From Phaeosaccion multiseriatum (lineage: Eukaryota > Ochrophyta, other classes), in contig OZ218954.1 in NCBI GenBank assembly GCA_965112735.1, positions 2,480,001 through 2,544,000 on the forward strand: 64,000 bases of DNA. Direction: 5' to 3'. This document shows, one piece after another, positions 11,701 through 19,860 of this stretch. The position numbers and the translations under genes were made by a program. The notes beneath the pieces were generated by a model, which was not told where the DNA came from, did no database searches, and worked only from the letters and a program-made list of their open reading frames with translations. Numbering within the stretch: the first letter of the stretch is position 1; each line of letters starts with the position of its first letter.

Positions 11701-13044
11701 AAGGTTCGTCCTCGGATGCTGGGGTACGTTTGGTAGAGATGACGCTCCTGTTCGGGGTTGAGGGCCGGGCGATTGGGATCCAGGGGAGGCAAAATGGCCA
11801 CGCACTCAACTCTAAAACATGCCTTTAGGCGTTTCTCACCTTGGGGTTCCGATTGAACTCCGCGTACGCGGGAAAGCGGTTCTGCACAGGCACTCTGTCA
11901 GCGATCCTCTCCAGGGTATGCACACGGCGAGACCATTCTTTCTGTGTCGCTTCGTCTGGAAATACCGCCAGGTCGGAAGGGGAGATCTTCTCTGCCTGAT
12001 AGAGCTTTTCCAACACCTGTTTTGTGTGTGTGTGTGGGGGGGGGGGGGGGATGAGACGATGTCTAAACGTCTCAACATTTGAGAGGCCAGAGATGGGCAC
12101 CCGATTGGATCAAGCGCCGCTGCAAGAACACACTTCAGACCAGAGAAGGACTACACACTAGCCTCTTATCCACACAACTTACTTCGTCGGCATCCTCCCG
12201 AGAGGTGTAGATCTTTTGCTCCTCTGCAATTTCCTCCTCTGACCAGAAGTCATAACCTGGGTCTACTTCCCCTCGAAACTGTTGGTTGCAGGCGGGGGGG
12301 ACGAGAAGATAAAAAAGCGTACACACCAGAGTGAGAGAGGGAGGCAATTTACAAAGGACAGACCAGAGGTAGAAAGAACAGGCTTCCCTGAAACCCAAGG
12401 ACACCATTTAGCCAGTCCCTACCTACCTGCAAACGATAATTGTCTCGGTCTGCCTGTCGCTCTAGAAGGCTCACGGGAGCCCGCACGCGGCAGAGGATAC
12501 CGGAGCCATCTCGCGATTGCGTAAGCTTCAGCTGAAGCCCAGACTGCGTATAAAGCGTTGTCTGGATGACCTCTCGGGCTAGCCGCAGCCACTCTACTCG
12601 ACTGATTTCCACGTCTCCCTCTTCAGCCCCGCCAAACTCGGCAGGTGTCCGAAAGCGAGCCTCAAATTCGCGTCGCAGCTTTTCCCTAGCAGAGTTCTTG
12701 ACAACCTCATCCCCAGGCACGACACTGTACCAAATGTCATCAATCTCACTGAGCTTCACGAAGTCTCCTTTAAAAGGGAGCTTCGCTACCCCCTCGACGC
12801 TGCCAACCTCTGCACCAGTCCCTCTCTTCACTTCTTGCGCATGCGGAAACTCAATGAGGTAGTCGTATCGATCCACAGTTTGGTCGATATCCGCGAAATC
12901 TGCGCCTGCCTCGTCTGCCTCATAGCTTCGGAGGTACCGCCTTTCTGCCCTCTCTGCAGAGCTCAGACAGGAGGCGCTTTTCAACGTAGGCTGCTCAAGC
13001 AGCTTTGCGCTCATGCTATCATCTTTGCCCTGAGAATTCCCCAT
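8744..13044 (-). CDS. Anoctamin/TMEM16 membrane protein with C-terminal C2-like domain
   Basis: Eight exons on the minus strand join in frame: 13044-12427, 12278-12183, 12016-11840, 11804-11559, 11469-10951, 10850-10717, 10607-9989 and 9844-8744, giving ~1169 aa. The transmembrane core is typical of anoctamins, which are calcium-activated lipid scramblases or ion channels: KRWVFFWREEADRLG, FGEKLAFYFAWLGFYGYAL, and the hallmark FDDYAAIVLQYGYVTMFVA followed by LLQIRVDSFKLVSLLRRPYP around residues 740-800. After the last helix a charged coiled coil leads into a beta-rich segment (~975-1100; GCLNIKLIRLEGL, EFNQVFVMAPV, DAEVVFDITVRS, GCCRIPLRDL) that looks like a C2 domain. Whether it scrambles lipid or conducts ions cannot be told from sequence. 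The C2 assignment is inference from the strand pattern. Confidence 0.88.
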
Positions 13045-13184
13045 CCCTCTTCGCTTTGGAGGAAGAGGGCACGGGGAGGCCCCTCTCTCCTTAGAGTGTC
13101 AAACGGTTACGAATTGGTTGTGCGGCGGATCACAGTTGGCATAAAATTGTGACCCCCTTTCTTCGACTTTCTTGGCACTTGGAT

Positions 13185-13362
13185 TCGGCCCCTGACGCTG
13201 TTCTGAGGCGACCCAGGTTCCAGGTTCTGGCCGGCGCCAGCCGGCCAGGTTCCAGGTTCTGGGGGAAAGCCATGTAGTAAGGCAATGATGAGGGCCAAGG
13301 CTGCTCTGCCAAGCCTCGCAGCTTCTGGCCTGGGTCGCCTCAGAACCTTGTCAGGGGCCGAC
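13185..13362. mobile_element. Miniature inverted-repeat element, diverged family B relative
   Basis: A 178-bp element. Its left end CGGCCCCTGAC-GCTGTTCTGAGG and the reverse complement of its right end CGGCCCCTGAC-AAGGTTCTGAGG pair over ~35 bp with few mismatches, continuing through CGACCCAGG. It contains the family word CCGGCGCCAGCCGG. The word TGGAT occurs at both flanks (13180-13184 and 13363-13367) and may be a short target duplication. It lies 141 bp upstream of the anoctamin start. Confidence 0.7.
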
Positions 13363-13367
13363 TGGAT

Positions 13368-13977
13368 CTGAACTGGTTTCTGGCCCTTAGTCCAGTCCGA
13401 CAAACCTGCGCGCTGACCGGCTAACACTGGTGACACCAGATAGCTGGCCCTAGTCGTGACGGCTGACTCCCGGTAATACGAAGGCGGCAGACGGGGGGGT
13501 CGGGGCGGGAGAGGCCAGCGAGGGACGAAGAGATGTTATACATTTGATTAGTGGGCTAGCCTTGAACTACTCAGCTGGCCGCTTGGAGACGGGCGAGAGC
13601 GAAGCAAGGAGGGGCGGCAGCCCGGCCGACGTCGGCGGTAGCAGACAGGCAGACGTTGGGGGTCGACCCGGACTCCGGCCCAAGGCCCACTTCCAAGTGA
13701 GCTAGGGCTTGTGCGCCAGCCTAATAAACCCCAGCTTTAGCCACTGGTCTAGTACGGGTCCGATGGGAAAGTTTGTACATGGGTTGAAGGGGGAGGGGGA
13801 AACCACCAGACGGCGTTGTGTCCCCCTAACCCGCGAAAATCGTCATCTGCAGCCGTGCTGGAAGTGGCTCTCCTTCCCCCTGCAGGCGAGTAGCGCCTGC
13901 AGGCTGATATCGCCGAGGCCTTGATCCGGGCCTGAGCGTGGGCCACGCCGCGTCCCTCCGGCCTTGGGCCTCATGCC
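13368..13977. other. Intergenic stretch without identified features
   Basis: About 600 bp between the miniature element and the 3' end of the Mago gene. No ORF with recognisable content, tRNA fold or repeat was found. A ggtaatacgaaggcgg string near 13472 superficially resembles rRNA but its neighbourhood does not. Confidence 0.5.
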
Positions 13978-14605
13978 TCATCCGCAAGGCTTGATACGGA
14001 AGTGCAACGAAACCAGAGAAAAAACAAGACATTTGAGGTCTTGGATGAGGTAGTAGAAGATGCGGAGCCCCTCCGGGTCCTTGCTCTCCTGGACGTCGAG
14101 CAGTGAGCCAATCTTGGCACAGGTAAAGGAAATGTGTTTGTCTCCGAGCTTCACCTCCAGCTCCTGCCGTCCGACTCTGTCCGGCTCTGGCCACGCCGCA
14201 TCGTTCTCCGCCGTCACCTCACTGTCCTCGATGATCCGCTTCACCTCGTCAAGAACAGCCCCGGAGACTGTCACCTGAGGGAGAAGCTGAGTCAGCAGCA
14301 GCATGATAAACGGACACCTCCCAGAGTGGGGCCCGACTCACCTCCTTCCGTATCATCTTGTCATTCTTGTAATTGGAATTGTTGGCGTAGCGGAGCAGAC
14401 CATTCGGTTGAAATTCGAACTCCATGAACTCGTGCCCATGTACTCCCTTGTGCCCGACACTTGAGTTGGACGGAGCGACGAACAACGACGTTGTGGCACA
14501 GCGAGTTAAGAGCAAAAGGGGGCAGGGTTGAGGAAAAGGGGGGGGCGTGATGGTTTGGCCAGAAGTTTGAACTTACTAGTAGCGGCAATAGAATTCCTCC
14601 CCCAT
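13978..14605 (-). CDS. MAGO: Mago nashi, exon junction complex core protein
   Basis: 147-aa protein, the family's exact usual length. Three exons on the minus strand: 14605-14577, 14459-14342 and 14274-13978. The first exon encodes only [10 protein letters not shown]. Conserved blocks follow throughout: [93 protein letters not shown] and the end FRIKP. It binds Y14 as an obligate heterodimer that locks the exon junction complex on spliced mRNA upstream of junctions. The Y14 gene starts 208 bp away in the opposite direction. The protein ends RIKPCG, slightly longer than the usual RIKPI. Confidence 0.97.
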
Positions 14606-14813
14606 GGTAGGGGTGGATCCTGTGTGAGGGTAGTGGGGGGTATGGGGAGGTTCAGCTGGCCTCTCTGCTTATTATCATCTTCACAGCGCCCGCTAATTTT
14701 GGATTCATTGACATAGTCATACCGAGCGCCGAGCACCCACACAGCCGACTCCTCCCCTATCTTTTTCCGTACAAACGCAACGTTCCCCTCAGTCAATAAC
14801 ACCCACCAGAGTC
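14606..14813. promoter_or_regulatory. Bidirectional promoter region between Mago and Y14
   Basis: These 208 bp separate the two divergent start codons and must hold both 5' leaders and both promoters. No TATA box is obvious on either strand; there is a G-rich tract at 14625-14660. Shared control is inferred from spacing. Confidence 0.6.
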
Positions 14814-15420
14814 ATGGCGGAGGAGGTAGATTTCGAGCCGGATGCAGATGAGATGGAGGACGAGGTTCCTCCGTCGGCAGCAGCTGGGGTCGAGACCGGT
14901 GGTGCACCTGAACAGGCCGAACCTGCTGCTGTAGCATACACAACGCGTGGGCGTGGTCACACGAAGGACGGAAAGGACAGAGGGCGGTACGAGACGCTGG
15001 GGGGGGGGCAGAACGGGAAACATCTTCGAAGCGTGGAGGGCTACGTGCTGATAGTTCGAGGCGTGCACGAGGTGAGGCAGCGAGAGCACACGGGAAATGA
15101 GCTGCCTACCTAGCCAAGCCCTTTTGATTACTTTCTCACCACGGCCCTCTCTTTGATCTCTTCCGGATCCTATATATCAGGAGGCCCAGGAGGATGATAT
15201 CCTGGACAGCTTTGGGGAGCACGGCGAGGTGAAGAATATTCACGTCAATCTGGATAGGCGTACGGGCTTCGTCAAGGGTTACGCGCTGGTGGAATTTGCC
15301 AAAGAGAAGGAGGCAGAAGCGGCCATTGCGAACATTGGTGGAAAGGAAATGTTGGGACAAGTCATCAGCGTGGACTGGGCGTTCGCTCCGCACAGGGGCG
15401 GAGGGAGGAGGAGGAGGTAG
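14814..15420 (+). CDS. RBM8A: Y14 (RBM8A), exon junction complex RNA-recognition protein
   Basis: 165-aa protein from two exons, 14814-15071 and 15181-15420. An acidic N-terminus (AEEVDFEPDADEMEDE) precedes a single RRM at ~75-150: RNP2 is GYVLIVRGV and RNP1 is FVKGYALVEF. The helix motif EAQEDDILDSFGEHGEVKNI and the ending GQVISVDWAFA, followed by an arginine-rich tail GGGRRRR, are typical Y14 features. The RRM is used to bind Mago rather than RNA. The gene is head to head with Mago. Its stop lies 31 bp from the stop of the convergent downstream gene, so the 3' UTRs must overlap. Confidence 0.96.
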
Positions 15421-15451
15421 AGTCGCTTGCCGTGTAATGCGAATGCATCTC

Positions 15452-16724
15452 TTATTTTAAAGGCGTGGCTTTTTTGTTGCTCCCACCGCCAATGATGTTT
15501 GAAACGCAAAATACCGCCAGAACCGCTGTGGCAAAGAGTGCCCCTGCCTGTTTGGTGGGGGAGAAACGTTTTGTTCAGAAAAGAGAGGGGGTATTTGGAA
15601 AAGCCTTCAGGTATTACCTTTCCCGCCAGGGTGAGAGCACTCATGATGGAGCCGGCAGCGACCACCCCCAGAAAGATGCTCAGCATTGCCGACCGGAAGG
15701 ACATGCCGAGCAGGAAGGCTCCCATCGCACCTGGAGGGGAGCGGCAGCAGTAAGTGATGATTACCGTCGTCAAAGGCGCTCTCGACAAAGATTTTCCACC
15801 CCGCCCAGCTTACCAGTCCATGCGCCAGTTCCTGGTAGGGGGATACCTACAAACAGGGTCAATGCCAGGGCCTGGGCAGAGGAAAGGCGGAACGACGGCG
15901 CGGTGTCAAGTACGACCGGGAGGGAGGGGAGCAAACTCAGTCTACCCACCTGTGAGGAAGCATCTCCAAATTCGCTGGCCTTTTTACGAGCTCTGTCCAG
16001 CACCGGCTTTGCGAGGTCTTGTATTGTCTTGGAACGGAGTCCTAAAAGAATAAAGGGTATTGGGATCATATTCCCCAGGATGCACAGGCCAAAGACCTTG
16101 CTCAGAGGCAACCCCATCCATAATCCCACTGGAATCCCACCCCGGAGCTCCACCACAGGCATGGCCGATATTAGCATTAGCACCAAGTCGTCGGGTAGAC
16201 CCTGAAGTGCACATGGACGCCCATGAAGGGAGAAAGGTGAGATGAGAGAGGCCCTTCCATGGAGCCAAGCGAGACTCGACTTGAACCACTCACCCCACTC
16301 CGGAAGAAGTTTGCAACCTTCTGCCCGATGTGCAGATGTTGTGACGAGGCCGCAGCCACCTGCAAAAACACAACAGCAGCAGTAGTAGCAGCAGCAGGTG
16401 GGTACACATGTTTTTCCGGTCTCTGCGGCCAAGCTGTTCTCGAAACCGTACCGCAGAGTCTGCCAAGGCCCTCCGGGAATGGGCAACGAGACCGAGAGCG
16501 AAGCCGCCCAAGCCTTTCGAGAGACGTCCTTTTTTTTGTTTCCTCGTGCAAAGCGGGGCCTCGCAGGCCGTGTGCGCACGCATGCTTGTGGAGAATGTGT
16601 TGGACGAAAGAAAGCCATTGGGTCTTACAGCTGCCCTGCCTTTCACCACTAGTGGTGGCAAACAAGTAAAGCAAAATGCAACCTCATTGAGGATCGCCAA
16701 AACTAGGACATGAAGGACCCTCAT
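15452..16724 (-). CDS. Plastid-targeted small multidrug export family membrane protein
   Basis: Six exons on the minus strand join in frame: 16724-16452, 16359-16294, 16201-15950, 15871-15814, 15730-15618 and 15547-15452, giving 285 aa. The N-terminus (MRVLHVLVLAILNEVAFCF) is a signal-anchor-like segment followed by a long basic transit region. The conserved core is of the putative small multi-drug export type: PVVELRGGIPVGLWMGLPLS, GNMIPIPFILLGLRSKTI, FVGIPLPGTGAWTG and GMSFRSAMLSIFLGVVAAG, with at least four hydrophobic helices. The family is found in prokaryotes and plastids; its substrate is unknown despite the name. The exon 1 donor (GCG then GTACGG) was chosen to keep frame and is the least certain boundary. 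It diverges from CSN1 with 142 bp between starts. Confidence 0.8.
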
Positions 16725-16866
16725 GCTCAAAAAGGAGGGCAGGGCAGGAGATGAGAAGCAGGGGGATGATGAAGCACGCGAGTTGGTGATACATTTGAGT
16801 TGCAGTTTCTTGGAATTGCTCCTTCCCCCATCGCCCCCACCGCCCCACCGTACGAATAAAATAACC
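16725..16866. promoter_or_regulatory. Bidirectional promoter region
   Basis: 142 bp between the divergent start codons of the plastid exporter and CSN1. An in-frame ATG for CSN1 at 16723 would abolish the spacer, so the downstream ATG at 16867, preceded by AACC, is preferred. Confidence 0.5.
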
Positions 16867-18943
16867 ATGGAAGTGGAGCAGCAGCAAGAGCAGCCACAGC
16901 CGCAGCCCCAGGAGGAAGAGAAGGATGGTACCGAGGAGAAACAGGAGCAGAAGGAGGGGGAGGTCCCCCTTTCAGGCGTTTTGGAGTCGGTCTCCCCAGC
17001 CCCGCTCCCCGTCCCCGCGCCCCCGACGTTTGATTTAGAGACCTACATTGGGCGCTACGGGGGCCAAACCAAACTCATGAGACTGCTGTTTATCGCTGAG
17101 CGATGTCCCGACCTTACTGCGGAAGCTTGTCGTGCGGCTCTGGAAGATATCAAGGGGGGAATGAACACCAGCGCGTACGGCTTGCTCCAAAAGTACTTGC
17201 AGCACCTGCCTAGTGATTCCCTACCTGCGACGGGCTGGGTGGAGCAGCAGAATCGAAGGGCGTCGTCCATTCACGATCGCCTCGAGCAGGAGCTGAGCAG
17301 CTACAAGACGAATCTTATCAAGGCACGTCCCCTTTTCTTCCCTCTTTCCTGCTTGCTCTACCTAACTGTACCTCCTGTCTTGAACCACCAAAAGGAAAGC
17401 ATTCGCATGGGATTCAACGAGCTCGGTGACTTCCACTACAAGAGAGGGTCTCTGAATGAGGCTCTCAAGTGCTATGTGCGCACCAGGGACTACTGCACCA
17501 CCAATCGCCACAGCGCAGAGATGTGTTTGAACGTCATCAAAGTGCGCGCTCGGTTATGAGAAGGGGGTTAGGTCGCCTCGAATTTCATTGACTTCCCTAC
17601 CTCCAACCCTGAATGAAATGCCCCCCCTGCCTCCCTCCACGCACAGGTCAGCATCGACCTCGGTAGCTGGCAACATGTGAACAGCTACGTGGCCAAGGCA
17701 GAGCACACGGCAGATATCTCTGACCCGATCGTTCTAGCCAAGCTCAAGGCCGTGGCGGGTTTGTTTCAGCTTCAACAGAGTGATTATTTCCGAGCTGCTT
17801 CATGCTTTATCGAGGTCAAGCCAGAGCTAGGAGCCGGCTTCTCTCAGGTGTGCGCGCCAAGTCTGTTGTTCCCTGGGTGCCTGCTCCAGAGCGTAACATT
17901 GTCGGGTCGACGCCTCGTTTCCCCTTTCTTAGGTCATGGCACCAGAAGATGTGGCCATATACGGTGGGCTGTGTGCACTCGCTTCGTTTTCTCGGCAAGA
18001 GCTGAAGAGAGACGTACGTAACAGGAGACGTACGAAACGGGACGTGATAGTGAGTTCCTATTTTATGGACGGTGCTCTCTCTCTCCCCTCTTTTCTCTCT
18101 TCACAGGTACTGGAGAACGCTTGCTTCAAGCACTTTCTCGACCTTGTGCCGCGAGTTCGAGAGCTCATTAGTGACTTGTATCACTCCAAGTACAAGTCCT
18201 TCCTGGAGTACTTGGATGTGCTCAAGGCAGAGCTGCGGCTGGACCTGCACCTCCATAAGCACATTGAGCGGCTCTGTGAGAAGGTAGGTTCTGTGTGTAT
18301 CTGAACTGGAGCCTCTCCTCCTCTTCTTTGCGGGTGTATAAAGCTCTTTGTCACGCACCTCTTGTTTCTCTCTCTGTCTCTCGTTTGCAAGATTCGAGAC
18401 AACTGCCTCGTCCAATACTTTTCGCCGTACATTTCGGTTCGATTGCAGTCAATGGCGGATGCTTTTGGATCGACAGTGGGGGAGATTGAAAAGCAGGTAA
18501 AGACTGGCATGCGTTGACAAGACAAAACGGGAAGGTGGCATGTCTAATTCTCTCTCGTCATGCGCTCAGGTTGAAGCTCTCATTGTCAGGAACGTCATAG
18601 CCGCTCGCATCGACAGCCGCAGCGCAACCCTGCACACGAAACAAGCGGAGCAAAGAAACGTGAGCTACTCCAAAGTCCTTCGTTTGGGTGAGACCTTCCA
18701 GAACGAGCTGCAGGTGAGGTGTCCGTGCTCTTTCTGCATGCCCACGTCACCCTCCATTAAGGTACCCCCCCCCCCCAACAACAACCCCCACCCCACCCGT
18801 TTCCTTCCCTATAGGCCATCCTACTTCGAATGAGCTGCATCGAAAATGACCTTGTCGTTCGGGGCCGCCCGGGGGGGGCGACTGATCACGATCCGCTGAG
18901 TATGGAAGGAGGCCATCACCACCACCACAAGGAGCTCCTCTAA
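16867..18943 (+). CDS. CSN1: COP9 signalosome subunit 1
   Basis: 479-aa PCI-domain subunit of the COP9 signalosome. Eight exons: 16867-17322, 17395-17541, 17647-17847, 17933-18013, 18107-18283, 18392-18496, 18570-18713 and 18815-18943. Family blocks run in order: ESIRMGFNELGDFHYKRG, NEALKCYVRTRDYCTT, MCLNVIKVSIDLGSWQHVNS, DVAIYGGLCALASFSRQELK, KHFLDLVPRVRELI, LVQYFSPYISV and the PCI winged helix VEALIVRNVIAARIDS. The N-terminus is rich in Gln, Glu and Pro and is variable in this family. Intron 1 (17323-17394, 72 nt, in frame) needs a GC-AG splice; otherwise a hydrophobic 24-residue insert interrupts a conserved helix. The natural C-terminus has five histidines in a row. Confidence 0.95.
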
Positions 18944-19041
18944 TCTCAATCTCACGCGGGAGACACGGAACGAAGGAAAGCGGGGCCTGTGAGAAGGGAA
19001 CTAGACCTGTGAGATAAGATAATGTACATACGATCGGCCTC

Positions 19042-19309
19042 TCGACCCCTGACGTTCTACCTGCTACCTGTTGCCGCCGGCGCCAGCCGGCCTGCTACCT
19101 GCTACCGCCGGCGTCAGCCAATGTGCTACCTGTTATTGGCCGACCAGCCGGCCGACCAACCATCAGCTGCCACCGCCGGCGTGAGCTAGCTGCTACCTGA
19201 TACCGCGTGAGCTGGCGGGCTACCTGCTACCGGCGTCAGCCCGTCTTGACCTGCTACCGGCGCGATTATCTGCTACCGCCGGCGTCTGCTATCGCCGGCG
19301 CCAGTCGGC
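19042..19309 (+). mobile_element. Miniature element family B, right end missing
   Basis: Starts with the family B terminus (TCGACCCCTGACG) and continues with many CTACCTGCTACC and CCGGCGCCAGCCGG-type words. No right terminus follows: family sequence stops exactly where the 178-bp duplicated segment begins at 19310, so the element appears cut at that breakpoint. Confidence 0.65.
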
Positions 19310-19487
19310 GAGAGCAAAGCAAAAAAGAGTTTCAGTTTCTTGGGTGATTCCTCTTACTTCGAAGTAAGTCAATAACCTCATTTTTTATCGCCGCTCGCGA
19401 CAGCGTTTGCGTGCAGGCATGCTCTATGGTCTGCTTGTTGTTGTACTGATTTGTGTACATCTGTCAGTGCCCGCCAAGGCGTTTTTG
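19310..19487 (+). repeat. 178-bp direct repeat, left copy (duplicated 5' end of a plastid protein gene)
   Basis: Identical base for base to 23042-23219. It carries the 5' leader, start codon and signal peptide (MRAGMLYGLLVVVLICVHL from 19407) of the gene at 23139. Here the reading frame runs directly into the inserted element, so this copy is a dead 5' fragment. Confidence 0.95.
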
Positions 19488-19860
19488 AGGACCCGGCACT
19501 CAACACCAGGCGGGTCCCCTTGGCCGACACAAGCGCTCTGTCCGGGCCCAGGACAAGAGGCTCGCTTTCCACCACACCAGTATCTACTCTCCTCCTTGAC
19601 AGTGTGCTCCACTCTTCCTGGGCTCTGTCTCCGCCGCCTCAGTAAGTGACAGCGCACGCCAAGGTCTCTCCTCTTCTGAAAAATCTAAATTCCCTGCTTC
19701 ACTGACATACTGTACATCTCCCCAGAGGGGACCCCCCCCCTTGGGGCGGTACCAAGCACCTACGCTGACGCTTCGCCCTGCTGGCTCCCATGTCTCCCAC
19801 CTCTTCCTCGTCTCTGTTCCGCGAGAAACAAAGTTCCGTTGCTGCGCTGCTGAACAGGCT
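19488..19860 (+). repeat. Left terminal direct repeat of the 3.55-kb insertion
   Basis: About 373 bp, nearly identical to 22671-23041 (one base differs in length in a C run near the start). The two copies bound the inserted DNA like the long terminal repeats of a retroelement, but they do not begin with TG or end with CA, and no reverse transcriptase is present between them. Confidence 0.85.

Noticed and set aside
13465-13490. Possible rRNA fragment (ggtaatacgaaggcgg)
   Set aside because: The match is ~16 bases with no flanking rRNA similarity.
18900-18943. Poly-histidine tag at the CSN1 C-terminus suggesting vector contamination
   Set aside because: Only five histidines, followed by KELL and a native stop, with no vector sequence around; it is a natural low-complexity end.
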